Part shown: in pieces, positions 53,756 through 62,374 of the stretch
How positions within the stretch are numbered: position 1 is the first letter of the stretch
Layout of the letters: every line of letters starts with the position of its first letter
Source: G965200765 sp965203865
GTDB taxonomy: Bacteria; Pseudomonadota; Gammaproteobacteria; Arenicellales; JAJDZL01
Assembly: GCA_965203865.1 (NCBI GenBank)
Contig: OZ241916.1
Coordinates: forward strand, 310,001-374,000
Length of the DNA: 64,000 bases
Reading direction: 5' to 3'
Position numbers and translations under genes: made by a program
The notes under the pieces: generated by a model
Database searches by the model: none
What the model was told of the DNA's origin: nothing
What the model saw: only the letters and a program-made list of their open reading frames with translations

Positions 53756-54192
53756 TTTTCTTGACTTTGTCGGTTATTGTCTGATTTGTCTCCTGAAACC
53801 TGCCGGACTCAAGACTGAAACATAATTGAAAACCTTGCCTGCACTGGGCTTGGTCTATTTTTTTGCAGTTTACATGCGGCCAGAAATAATACTTGCTGTT
53901 TTTTACCATGAAAAATAGCGATAAATGTTCCATCTTTCCTGGTTGTTTTTTAACTAATTGATAATAAATCAAAATACTCTGAGTATTTTGGTGACATGAT
54001 TATTGATTCAGTTTGATAATTTCTTTCTCTACGAAATCTGCAAGGGGCTGGTATTAACTTTTCAAGAAGCATATAACCAGTTGTAAATTTCAAGTTCGCT
54101 TGATTGACCAGGCTGAAGTCAAAAAGTTTAATGCCGAAATTTACCATGAAAAATAGACTTAATAACTCTAAATTTCATGGTAAAATCGTCTT
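53685..54192. other. AT-rich region with ACCATGAAAAATAG repeats
   Basis: No gene is supported. The motif TTTACCATGAAAAATAG occurs at about 53902 and 54140, and its inverse TTTCATGGTAAA at 54173-54184 just before the ATPase gene. A weaker pair recurs at about 55702-55738. These look like operator or promoter-associated repeats. Confidence 0.45.
54140..54184 (+). promoter_or_regulatory. 12-bp perfect inverted repeat before the ATPase gene
   Basis: TTTACCATGAAA (54140-54151) and TTTCATGGTAAA (54173-54184) are exact inverse complements separated by 21 bases. The right arm ends 8 bases before the ATG at 54193. The repeat could be an operator for a dimeric repressor or a hairpin that hides the ribosome site, which is otherwise not visible. 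Confidence 0.55.
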
Positions 54193-55341
54193 ATGATTGA
54201 AAGAAACGGGCATTTGGGCATGCTGAGGGAGTTGATCTCCTATAACCCTGTCGTGGCAGTATTGGGGGCTAGGCAAGTGGGGAAAACAACCCTTGCCCGA
54301 ATAATCAGAGACGGTTGGGAAGGCGAAAGTCATTATTTCGACTTGGAGTCGATTGATGATGTAGTCAGGCTTGACGACCCCCAATTCGCACTGTCTTCAC
54401 TGAAGGGACTGGTCGTACTGGACGAAATTCACAATCGACCAGATTTGTTTCCAACGCTGAGAGTGCTGGCGGACAGGCCAAATTTGCCAGCCCGATTCTT
54501 GATTCTCGGCAGTGCTTCCCCCGATTTGCTGCAACAAAGTTCAGAAACATTGGCCGGCCGAATTGCTTTTCACCAATTAACAGGATTTTCGCTGGATGAA
54601 GTTATGCTGTCCGATTTCAATAAGTTGTGGCTAAGAGGTGGATTTCCTCGCGCATTTACCGCCGCCAATGACAAGCGTAGCTTCAGATGGCTCAGTGATT
54701 TTATTCGAACATTTCTTGAAAAGGACCTGCCTCGATTTGGGAATAGTGCCCCCAACTTGTTACTTCACCGATTTTGGCCGATGCTTGCTCATTACCACGG
54801 ACAAGTGTTGAACAGTTCTGAATTGGCCAGAGCATTTGGTATTTCCTATCGCACCGTACAAAAGTATCTGGATCTTTTCGAAGCTACGTTTATGGTTCGG
54901 AGTTTGCGACCTTGGTATGCAAATATTGGAAAACGGTTAGTAAAGTCTCCCAAAATTTACATTCGAGACTCTGGCTTGGTGCATTCCCTGCTTCGTATAT
55001 CTAGCCGCGAAGAACTTGAAACTCACCCAAAAGTTGGAGCATCCTGGGAAGGATTCATGCTTGAAAATATCATTCAAATCATGGGGCTTGAGGAACAGCA
55101 GTGCTTCTTCTGGGCGACGCATACGGGTGCTGAAATTGATCTGGTAGTGGAAGAAGCGTCCGGCTTGCGAGGATTTGAGTTCAAGCGAACTTCTGCTCCC
55201 GGACTCACACGTTCCATGCATAACGCACTTGAAGACTTGAAACTGAAGAGTATTGATGTGATTCACGCAGGGGACAATACTTACCCATTGCATGAGAAGG
55301 TTCGTGCTGTTTCATCAAAAGAAATACTAAGCACTTTTTAG
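54193..55341 (+). CDS. DUF4143-family AAA ATPase
   Basis: 382 residues. Walker A is VLGARQVGKTTLARII (about residue 22) and Walker B is GLVVLDEIHNRPDLF. Sensor-like SASPDLLQQSSETLAGR and the C-terminal DUF4143 domain follow (LNSSELARAFGISYRTVQKY; GASWEGFMLENI; AEIDLVVEE; GFEFKRTSAP). The last part looks like a PD-(D/E)XK-type fold (EIDL...EFK). Such genes are common in accessory regions and behave like mobile single-gene elements of unknown function. This one is flanked by repeat A, and its 3' end is duplicated downstream of amtB. Confidence 0.88.
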   Translation: MIERNGHLGMLRELISYNPVVAVLGARQVGKTTLARIIRDGWEGESHYFDLESIDDVVRLDDPQFALSSLKGLVVLDEIHNRPDLFPTLRVLADRPNLPARFLILGSASPDLLQQSSETLAGRIAFHQLTGFSLDEVMLSDFNKLWLRGGFPRAFTAANDKRSFRWLSDFIRTFLEKDLPRFGNSAPNLLLHRFWPMLAHYHGQVLNSSELARAFGISYRTVQKYLDLFEATFMVRSLRPWYANIGKRLVKSPKIYIRDSGLVHSLLRISSREELETHPKVGASWEGFMLENIIQIMGLEEQQCFFWATHTGAEIDLVVEEASGLRGFEFKRTSAPGLTRSMHNALEDLKLKSIDVIHAGDNTYPLHEKVRAVSSKEILSTF

Positions 55342-55381
55342 TGGGTCAGGCAAGCGTGAATTTCACTTCGTCTTGCAATTC
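55244..55381. repeat. Repeat B, original copy (end of the DUF4143 gene)
   Basis: 138 bases covering the last codons of the ATPase gene and 40 bases after it recur at 58188-58325 at a constant offset of 2944 without indels. The copies bracket glnK-amtB. Confidence 0.88.
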
Positions 55382-55536
55382 GAGTATGCTGAGGAAAGTC
55401 AGGATTTTTTGTGCCGAAGTTTGCGGCAACTATTCTGCGCTGCCTGGCGGTGCAGAGTCATGCCCTCCCTCGCCTTTTGAGGAGTGCCTCACGACCTTGA
55501 CAATTTTCTGTGTGGAGAATTTCAGGGTTGGCTAAC

Positions 55537-55697
55537 GCGCGTTGCGGGTGCGGGGCAGGTTATACCTCCCAAATCAACCGGGTTCGACCCCAACCTTCGT
55601 GCCGGAATATTTTTACGCAAAGTATAAGGATTGTGTGCACTTGTTGTTGAATTCGGTGAACGTAGTTTTATCGAATTCTGAGACTCAAAATTTACTC
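55537..55697. repeat. Repeat A, second copy
   Basis: A degraded duplicate of the DUF1015 gene end (compare 53594-53755), with a stop and frame changes, so it does not code. It lies 200 bases after the ATPase gene. Confidence 0.85.
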
Positions 55698-55748
55698 GCA
55701 TAAAAAATAGACTTGCTTGCTCTGAATTTTATGGTAGAATTTTCAACT

Positions 55749-56094
55749 TCATCGATTTCGAATCTGCAGGTATTTGGTTTTCTGAACCTTGATGGATTTC
55801 GACGGAATCGCATAACGACTGCGATTCTTGATGCGGGTCAGGATGCTGACCCGCCGATGGTACAACTCCTGTCGAATCACCTCGGCCGAGACGGATAGCC
55901 GGCTGTGCATGAGAATTCTGCTTTCCAGTTGGCGCACGTAGCGAAGTGTACCCGAATGCGTGGCAATGACCAGTGGAACACGAGTCGCACACCTTTGAGT
56001 CGTGCTTGGTGACGCAGAAGATGTTTCCGATTTGCCATCGCTGGCGATAATGTAGCAGCAACGCTGGGGGGAGACGTTCGGTGTCGTTGGTCAC
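55749..56094 (-). pseudogene. Transposase-like remnant left of glnK
   Basis: On the minus strand two frames in succession carry pieces that look like an IS1634/IS4-type transposase end (ALLLHYRQRWQI; LESRILMHSRLSVSAEVI; VSILTRIKNRSRYAIPSK). No single frame spans them, so the gene is broken. The last part (repeat C, 55776-55894) recurs at 58069-58184. The family assignment is tentative. Confidence 0.4.
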
Positions 56095-56239
56095 AATGCC
56101 GGTGATGCTGTCCCGCTGGGCGGTCGTAGCGACCTCCTGGTCAAGGCAGAAATCGGGTTGTAAATTTATAGTAATAGGAAAAGAACCCTATTGAAAAACT
56201 TTAGTCATATTTGTGAAAAGAGAGTAATAGAGAAGTCTT

Positions 56240-56572
56240 ATGAAATTGGTAACCGCAATCATTAAACCATTCAAACTTGACGACGTTCGGGAAGCGTTGT
56301 CCAAAATTGGGGTGCAGGGAATGACGGTCACGGAAGTGAAAGGATTTGGACGCCAGAAAGGACATACTGAACTTTATCGCGGGTCGGAGTACGTAGTCGA
56401 ATTTGTACCGAAAATTAAAGTGGAAGTCGCAGTTTCTGTTAATCAGCTGGACGAAGTACTTCAAGCACTACAAAAGGCTGCACAATCTGAGCAGATCGGC
56501 GATGGAAAAATTTTCGTCACTGGATTGGAACAAGTTATTCGAATTAGAACTGGAGAAGTCGATGCTACGTAA
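56240..56572 (+). CDS. glnK: PII nitrogen regulatory protein
   Basis: 110 residues. MKLVTAIIKPFKLDDVREAL, the T-loop HTELYRGSEYVVEFVPKIK with the uridylylation Tyr51, and GDGKIFVTGLEQVIRIRTG are all standard PII. It senses 2-oxoglutarate and ATP/ADP and plugs AmtB. The amtB start lies inside its last codons (11-base overlap), the classic glnK-amtB operon, so I use glnK rather than glnB. No sigma-54 promoter was recognised upstream. Confidence 0.93.
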   Translation: MKLVTAIIKPFKLDDVREALSKIGVQGMTVTEVKGFGRQKGHTELYRGSEYVVEFVPKIKVEVAVSVNQLDEVLQALQKAAQSEQIGDGKIFVTGLEQVIRIRTGEVDAT

Positions 56573-57890
56573 TCAATCAAAAATCAAAACGAACTCTGCA
56601 ATGGTCTGCGCCAAGAATTTGCTGCTCGTATCGCTGTTGGTACTGGCGGCACCCGAGGCATTCGCACAGGATGCCCTGAATCCCGGCAACACCTCGTGGT
56701 TGCTGACATCTACTGCACTGGTGCTGTTCATGACAATTCCGGGTGTTTCTTTGTTTTACGCCGGTCTGGTTCGCAGCAAAAATGTGCTTTCGGTCCTGAT
56801 GCAGTGCTTTTCCATCGCCTGTATCGTTACGATTGTCTGGCTCGTTGCGGGCTATTCGCTGGCATTCGACGACTTGGGACAGGGTGTAGTCGGCGGTCTC
56901 GGAAAGTTGTTTTTTGCCGGCGTATTCAATGACTCCATGGCTGGAGATGTTCCAGAATCTGCTTTCGCACTGTTTCAATTGACATTCGCAATCATTTCAG
57001 TAGCCTTGATCGTTGGCGGTTTGGCCGAACGTATTCAGTACGGCGCAGTCGTGCTCTTCGCAATTCTGTGGGTTGTGCTTGTCTATTGTCCGGTTGCCCA
57101 TTGGGTTTGGGGCGGCGGATGGCTCGGCGCAATGGGTGTTCTGGATTTTGCCGGCGGCAATGTTGTTCACATCACCGCGGGCGTATCAGCTCTGGTCGGT
57201 GCGGTAATGCTGGGGAAAAGAAAAGGATTTCCCAAAACTCATTTCACACCGCACAACATGACTCTTGTCATGATCGGCGCATCAATTCTGTGGGTTGGCT
57301 GGTTCGGCTTCAACGGCGGCAGTGCAGTTGCAGCAAACACAGATGCGGCCATGGCGATGCTGGTCACACAGATTTGCGCCGCCACAACTGCATTGTCATT
57401 CGGTATGGCCGAATACATGTCCAAGCGTAGTGCATCTGCACTCGGCGTCGCTACAGGTGCAGTAGCCGGACTAGTTGCAATTACACCTGCTTCCGGATTC
57501 GTGGGACCTGCTGGCGCACTGGCCATCGGTATCATCACCGGACCAGTTTCGTATTTCGGTATCGTGCTGATCAAACACCGCCTCAGAATAGACGATACTT
57601 TGGATGTGTTTCCGATTCATGCCATTGCTGGACTCGTCGGAACTGTCTTGACCGGAGTTTTCGCCTCGTCACAATTAGGAATTTTCAGTGGACAAGGGAT
57701 AGATTTTTCAATCGGATATCAAGTATGGATCCAAATCGTCGGTGCAGTAGCCACTATTTTATATACAGCAGTGGTCACTTTTATTATTTTCAAAATTATT
57801 GGCTTGATGGTAAAACTCAGAGTTGACGACGAATCCGAAGTGATGGGGCTAGATCTTGCAACGCACGAAGAAAGAGGCTACGACTTGTGA
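56562..57890 (+). CDS. amtB: Ammonium transporter AmtB
   Basis: 442 residues from the ATG at 56562, with GGAGAAG before it. A signal peptide (LLLVSLLVLAAPEAFAQ) precedes eleven membrane segments. Amt signatures: TIPGVSLFYAGLVRSKN, VYCPVAHWVWGGGWLGAMG with the first pore His nearby, DFAGGNVVHITAGVSALVGA, and FPIHAIAGLVGT with the second conserved His. It imports ammonium and is regulated by GlnK. A strong terminator follows at 57942. Confidence 0.95.
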   Translation: MLRNQSKIKTNSAMVCAKNLLLVSLLVLAAPEAFAQDALNPGNTSWLLTSTALVLFMTIPGVSLFYAGLVRSKNVLSVLMQCFSIACIVTIVWLVAGYSLAFDDLGQGVVGGLGKLFFAGVFNDSMAGDVPESAFALFQLTFAIISVALIVGGLAERIQYGAVVLFAILWVVLVYCPVAHWVWGGGWLGAMGVLDFAGGNVVHITAGVSALVGAVMLGKRKGFPKTHFTPHNMTLVMIGASILWVGWFGFNGGSAVAANTDAAMAMLVTQICAATTALSFGMAEYMSKRSASALGVATGAVAGLVAITPASGFVGPAGALAIGIITGPVSYFGIVLIKHRLRIDDTLDVFPIHAIAGLVGTVLTGVFASSQLGIFSGQGIDFSIGYQVWIQIVGAVATILYTAVVTFIIFKIIGLMVKLRVDDESEVMGLDLATHEERGYDL

Positions 57891-57941
57891 GCAAGAAGTG
57901 ATTTTTCGCTTACCTGGATTCACTACTTCAAATCAAATGGA

Positions 57942-57976
57942 AAATAGCTTGGTGTTCATCGCCAAGCTATTTTTTT
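57942..57976 (+). terminator. Rho-independent terminator of glnK-amtB
   Basis: An 11-bp perfect stem AAATAGCTTGG / CCAAGCTATTT with a 9-base loop, running into a T tract, 52 bases after the amtB stop. Confidence 0.85.
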
Positions 57977-58002
57977 GTGTTACATTTTAAATTCTATTGA
58001 TT

Positions 58003-58185
58003 TCACATAACGAGCAAGGGCACTGCAAATCGGTCTTTCAGCCGATTTGCAAAGATTCCGGGCAGATGGTTTTCTGCACCGGTGGATTTCGATGGAATCG
58101 CATAACGGCGGCGGTTCTTGATATTGGTCAGGATGCTGACTTGCCGATGGCACAGCTCTTGGCGAACGACCTCGGCCAAGATGGA
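58003..58185 (-). pseudogene. Transposase-like remnant right of amtB
   Basis: A minus-strand frame carries EVVRQELCHRQVSILTNIKN and RRRYAIPSKS, a second copy of the tail seen at 55749-55900, followed by a different end. It contains repeat C (58069-58184) and a 10-bp hairpin (TGCAAATCGG/CCGATTTGCA, 58024-58051). It has no start. Confidence 0.4.
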
Positions 58186-58187
58186 AT

Positions 58188-58325
58188 TGAAGAGTATTGA
58201 TGTGATTCACGCAGGGGACAATACTTGCCCGTTGCATGAGAAGGCTCGTGCTGTTTCATCGAAAGAAATACTAAATACTCTTTAGTGGGTCAGACAAGCA
58301 CGAATTTCACCTCGTCTTGCAATTC
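58188..58325. repeat. Repeat B, second copy
   Basis: A duplicate of the DUF4143 gene end (55244-55381) joined directly to repeat C. The junction order C-B here differs from B-A-C on the other side of glnK-amtB, so the two flanks are not a simple copy of each other. A further weak match (CCCTCGCCTTTTGAGG) follows near 58365 and 55465. Confidence 0.85.
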
Positions 58326-58403
58326 AGATTTTACACTTGCATGCTTGGCAGTGCAGAGCCGTACCTGCCCTCGCCTTTTGAGGGGTGACCAGAAAAAATC
58401 CAG

Positions 58404-58541
58404 TCACTCTTCGTTCATTTTATCCTTGTTTCGGAATTTCTCGGCGATAACAGACGGTCCTGACCCGCGAAACATGAACATAATCACCATGCTGATGACA
58501 ATTGGAAGAATAATCAGTATCAGTAATATCGTTTGACTCAT
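58404..58541 (-). CDS. Small single-span membrane protein, 45 residues
   Basis: Starts MSQTILLILIILPIVISMVI and ends with the polar tail RNKDKMNEE. An AAAGGAAA ribosome site lies 7 bases before the ATG. One hydrophobic segment covers residues 5-24, followed by a short cytosolic tail (RGSGPSVIAEKF). It lies 36 bases downstream of the amidase gene on the same strand and is probably co-transcribed with it. I do not recognise the family. Confidence 0.6.
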   Translation of the reverse strand: MSQTILLILIILPIVISMVIMFMFRGSGPSVIAEKFRNKDKMNEE

Positions 58542-58577
58542 AATAATTTCCTTTTTTAGTACTTTATATATTCAAAT

Positions 58578-59426
58578 TCAACCTGCTTTTCGATGAAGCT
58601 CTGTAATATCAACTGGCGGCGCAAAATCTCTGTCATGCTCAAGTGCCGGAACCATGTGCCTTGCTTTTGCTACTGATTCCAGGTCGATTTCTGCGGTGAC
58701 GTATCCGCGGTCTTCACCGCCGTCTGCAAGTACATTGCCCCAAGGGTCAACTATCAGTGAATGACCGTAGGTTTTCGCTTTGCCGTGCTCGCCGAATTGG
58801 CAGGGTGCAACTATATAGCATCCGGTTTCTATTGCACGGCTTCGAAGAAGTACATGCCAGTGCGCCTGACCGGTAGTTTTCGCAAATGCAGCCGGAACTG
58901 AAATGACGCTTGCACCAGCATGTGCAAGCACCCGATACAAGTACGCGAATCTCAAGTCATAGCAAACGGTAAGTCCCAGTCTGCACCAAGGCAAATCTGC
59001 CACTGCTGCTTCTGTTCCCGGTGTAAACAGGGCCGATTCTCTGTAAATTTCTCCATTGGGCAGATTCACGTCGAACATATGAATTTTGTCATAATGGTTT
59101 ACGATGCCGCCATTGGAATCCAGCAGAATGGAGCGATTTCGCTTGTTTCCCTGCGGGTCAACATGAGCAATTGAACCCAGCAGTATCCAGATTTTCAGTT
59201 CGCGGGCAAGAGATTTGAACTTGGCTACGGCAGGATGGCGATTTTCGGGTATCGGGGAAACTTCCAGCCCATTATTCCCGATATGCAAATAGGAGAAGAA
59301 TTCTGGAAGGCAGATTAAATCCGCTCCTGATGAATGCGCTGCACGCGACAGGCTTTCAGCATCCAGAATACTTTCTTCCAAATCTGCTGTTGCACAGTTT
59401 TGAATACACGCCACGTTAAATTTCAT
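58578..59426 (-). CDS. Nitrilase-superfamily amidase (Nit1/deaminated glutathione amidase-like)
   Basis: 282 residues. The Glu-Lys-Cys triad is in place: Glu of ICLPEFFSYL (about residue 42), Lys of NHYDKIHMFDV (about 112), and Cys of LGLTVCYDLRF (about 154). SRAIETGCYIVAPCQ and HSLIVDPWGNVLAD are family segments. The sequence type fits the Nit1/YbeM group, which hydrolyses deaminated glutathione as a repair function. The substrate is inferred from similarity only. Confidence 0.85.
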   Translation of the reverse strand: MKFNVACIQNCATADLEESILDAESLSRAAHSSGADLICLPEFFSYLHIGNNGLEVSPIPENRHPAVAKFKSLARELKIWILLGSIAHVDPQGNKRNRSILLDSNGGIVNHYDKIHMFDVNLPNGEIYRESALFTPGTEAAVADLPWCRLGLTVCYDLRFAYLYRVLAHAGASVISVPAAFAKTTGQAHWHVLLRSRAIETGCYIVAPCQFGEHGKAKTYGHSLIVDPWGNVLADGGEDRGYVTAEIDLESVAKARHMVPALEHDRDFAPPVDITELHRKAG

Positions 59427-59882
59427 ATCGCCAAATGTATGATCGAATTAATTAGTCTGCTTCTCAAGTTCTGCTAAAAATTCAAGTCATTACGAACTTG
59501 TATATATTAGGTTTCCCTGTTTTTTATAACATCAGTTTAACAAATTTCTTTGCAGGATTTGAATATTTGTTGGAGTCGATAATGCAAAATTCTTTTCCGA
59601 TTGATTGATTTTTAGTTTGTGATATTCGAACAAATTACTGAATTTAAGGGAGTTCAATGAAAATTTTCAGTGTGAAAGCAAGCGCAAATTGGTTATAATT
59701 GCAGTCTCTGTATTAAACTGTTTTGAGTGGCTTCGAACAAATTTTTAGGCAAATTCAAACGATAGGAACAAATTGAAAGTTCAATATTCTGTCACTCGAA
59801 ATCGCATCAAGTTTGATAAGTTCGGCAGGAATTTTGTTGCCGCAGGTTCCAGGAACAAGGAGAGTTTGATCAATATTCAAAT
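59427..59882. other. Intergenic region between divergent genes
   Basis: AT-rich. It holds a TATAAT at 59694-59699 facing the SLC13-type gene, without a good -35. A 42-codon frame from a TTG at 59773 ends at the start of the transporter gene but has no coding features that I can defend. The promoters of both flanking genes should be here. Confidence 0.35.
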
Positions 59883-61745
59883 GTGCGGGCATCGTTAATC
59901 GTGGGAGAGATACAGCTAGATGGCCAGATGATCGCAGTAATTGTGATTTTGGTCGCTACTATCACTCTCTTTATCGTTGAAGTTTTTCGTGTAGATGTTA
60001 TCGCCATTTTGGTAATGGTGGTTTTGGGACTCAGTAGTGTCTTTCCCGGATATGATGGCTTGTTGCCTGCGGACCGATTATTCGATGGTTTCAAAAGCAA
60101 TGCAGTATTGTCGATCATCGCTGTAATGATTCTGGGGGCTGGTGTAGATAAGACCGGTGCGCTGAACAAGCTTTCAACTATTGTACTGAAATGGGCGGGC
60201 AATACAGAGCATCGCATAATGACTTTTGTTTCAGGTACTGTGGGAGCCATTTCCGGATTCATGCAAAATATCGGCGCTGCGGCTTTGTTTCTTCCGGTGG
60301 TTGACCGAATTTCAAAACGGACTGACATCCCCTTGTCCCGATTATTAATGCCAATGGGTTTTTGCGCGATACTTGGAGGAACGATGACCATGGTCGGTTC
60401 CAGTCCCCTCATAATGCTGAATGATCTGGTTCTGCTTGCGGTCGAAGACCCCTCCACAGTTCAGCAGTTTTCGTTATTCTCTGTTACACCGATCGGAATT
60501 ATTCTGTTGATCGTGGGACTGTGCTATTTCAATTTCTTTGGAAAATTTGTATTTCCCCGTGCAATGGCAAAGTCCCTCGAAACCGGGGCACTGACATCAT
60601 ATGTTCGGGATGTCTACGGCATCAGCGGGCAAGTGTTTGAACTTTATGTTCCCGATTCAAGCAAGATCGTTGGAAAAAGTATTGGTAACATTGAAGATGA
60701 GTGGGGCTATGAAGAACGAATAATCGCAGTCAGAATTGATGGGAAGATAGCAGTCGAGCCGATGAGAAGTACTAATGTTGTCGGCGGTTGTGAATTGGCA
60801 ATGATGGGAAATCCGGAAAGTGTGAACAATTTTGCACATGAATACGGCTTGAAATTAAGGAAAGAAATAACAATATTTCAGGAAGCTTTCAATCCGATTG
60901 CTTCAGGCATCGCAGAAGTGGTTGTGCCTCCCCAATCCCATCTGGTGGGGAAAACCATGGCAGACTTGGGGTTCAGAAGAGAGTTTGGCGTTACTTTGCT
61001 GGCTGTAAACAGGCACGACCATCCAATTCGCCATGACTTGATTGACCTGAAGTTCGAAACAGGCGATTCTCTGATTCTTCATTGTCTTTGGGCCAATCTG
61101 GAGCGTTTCAAGAGAGAAAACAATGTTGTAATTGTCACCGATTACCCGCGTGAAGACTTCCGACCTGAAAAGTTCAGGCTGGGAATATTGTTCTTTACCT
61201 TGACGATGGGACTGGTTGTGTTCACCGATCTGAGCCTGTCTGTCGCTTTGCTGAGTGGCGCACTTGGAATGATCATGACCGGCGTAATAAAAATCGAGGA
61301 AGCATACCGTGCTGTTAACTGGCAGAGCGTGTTTTTGCTGGCATGTCTGTTTCCACTGGGCATCGCCGCGAAAGAAACCGGAACTGCAGCTTGGATCGCA
61401 CAAGAATTTGTTACCGGAATGCATGGTGCACCGCACTGGGTATTGCTATCGGCACTTGCTTTGCTTGGAACTGCATTTTCACTGCTGATGTCGAATGTTG
61501 GCGCCACGGTGCTATTGGTACCAATTGCTGTCAGTATCGCTTTGAATATTGGAGCTGACCCGGCGGTGTTCGGATTGACAGTCGCACTTGCAACCTCCAA
61601 TTCGTTTTTGATTCCGACACACCAGGTAAATGCGCTGATTCAGGCACCCGGCGGCTACCGTGTGATAGATTTTATTCGGGCCGGCGGGCTGATGACGATT
61701 CTGTTCCTGTTCGTTGTAATCGTGATGGTTCAATTGTTGTTTTAG
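59883..61745 (+). CDS. SLC13/DASS-family permease with RCK_C domains
   Basis: 620 residues from a GTG; an ATG at 59928 would start at MIAVIVILVATITLF. About eleven membrane segments lie in two halves. The first half contains GFMQNIGAAALFLPVV and GFCAILGGTMTMVGSSPLIM, the second GTAFSLLMSNVGATVLLVPI and TSNSFLIPTHQVNAL, the paired ion/substrate motifs of SLC13 transporters. Between them (about 220-400) are two TrkA-C-like regulatory domains (VYVPDSS-type and SHLVGKTMADLG). Members carry dicarboxylates, sulfate or similar anions with sodium. The substrate here is unknown. Confidence 0.85.
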   Translation: MRASLIVGEIQLDGQMIAVIVILVATITLFIVEVFRVDVIAILVMVVLGLSSVFPGYDGLLPADRLFDGFKSNAVLSIIAVMILGAGVDKTGALNKLSTIVLKWAGNTEHRIMTFVSGTVGAISGFMQNIGAAALFLPVVDRISKRTDIPLSRLLMPMGFCAILGGTMTMVGSSPLIMLNDLVLLAVEDPSTVQQFSLFSVTPIGIILLIVGLCYFNFFGKFVFPRAMAKSLETGALTSYVRDVYGISGQVFELYVPDSSKIVGKSIGNIEDEWGYEERIIAVRIDGKIAVEPMRSTNVVGGCELAMMGNPESVNNFAHEYGLKLRKEITIFQEAFNPIASGIAEVVVPPQSHLVGKTMADLGFRREFGVTLLAVNRHDHPIRHDLIDLKFETGDSLILHCLWANLERFKRENNVVIVTDYPREDFRPEKFRLGILFFTLTMGLVVFTDLSLSVALLSGALGMIMTGVIKIEEAYRAVNWQSVFLLACLFPLGIAAKETGTAAWIAQEFVTGMHGAPHWVLLSALALLGTAFSLLMSNVGATVLLVPIAVSIALNIGADPAVFGLTVALATSNSFLIPTHQVNALIQAPGGYRVIDFIRAGGLMTILFLFVVIVMVQLLF

Positions 61746-61920
61746 TATTTATCTGCGCAGCTCGAAATTGGCCTGTCGCTTTTACTCAACTGCCTGAGAA
61801 TCGAGTACCAATACAGCAGCAAAATATTTCAATTACAATATAGGCGATGTGCCAAGCAGGCAGCTAGCAAAAGGCAGGAACAGGTATTTTAATTAAGAAT
61901 CATTGGCATCACGTCCAGCA

Positions 61921-62361
61921 ATGACCCCCAGGCGAACAAGAAGAATGATCATGGTGGCGACAATCGCTACCGGAGTTGCTATTGCTGTTTTACTAGTGCT
62001 GGTTGCTTTCCAAAGCAATATTTTGTACTTCATTAGTCCAAGCGAAGTTTCGGCGGGCGAAGCGGCAGAGGGCCAGGTGTTTCGTATAGGCGGTCTTGTT
62101 GTAGAAGGAAGCGTGGTGCGCCCGGGGGACGGCCTGACAGTTCAATTTGCCATCACAGATACCGCAGAATCCGTTCCGGTTGAATACACCGGAATATTGC
62201 CGGACTTGTTTCGGGAAGGACAGGGAATTGTGGCAAAAGGCAAATTGAATTCGGAGGGCGTTTTTGTTGCTTCGGAAGTTTTAGCCAAGCACGATGAGAA
62301 TTACATGCCTCCGGAAGCTGCCGAAGCAATCAAGGCAGCGCAAACTTTGATTACGGATTGA
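61921..62361 (+). CDS. ccmE: Cytochrome c maturation heme chaperone CcmE
   Basis: 146 residues from the ATG at 61921 (MTPRRTRRMIMVATIATGVA), which matches the family start better than the upstream TTG at 61903. An N-terminal anchor is followed by the beta-barrel (FRIGGLVVEGSV, VEYTGILPDLFREGQGIVAKG) and the heme-binding His in LAKHDENYMP. It carries heme to the CcmF/H complex in the periplasm. ccmF follows after 13 bases. The ccmABCD genes are not in the window. Confidence 0.95.
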   Translation: MTPRRTRRMIMVATIATGVAIAVLLVLVAFQSNILYFISPSEVSAGEAAEGQVFRIGGLVVEGSVVRPGDGLTVQFAITDTAESVPVEYTGILPDLFREGQGIVAKGKLNSEGVFVASEVLAKHDENYMPPEAAEAIKAAQTLITD

Positions 62362-62374
62362 GGACCATCAAGCA

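Noticed and set aside
59773..59901. 42-codon TTG frame before the SLC13-type gene
   Set aside because: Only a weak AGGA precedes it and the product is featureless; it may be part of the leader.
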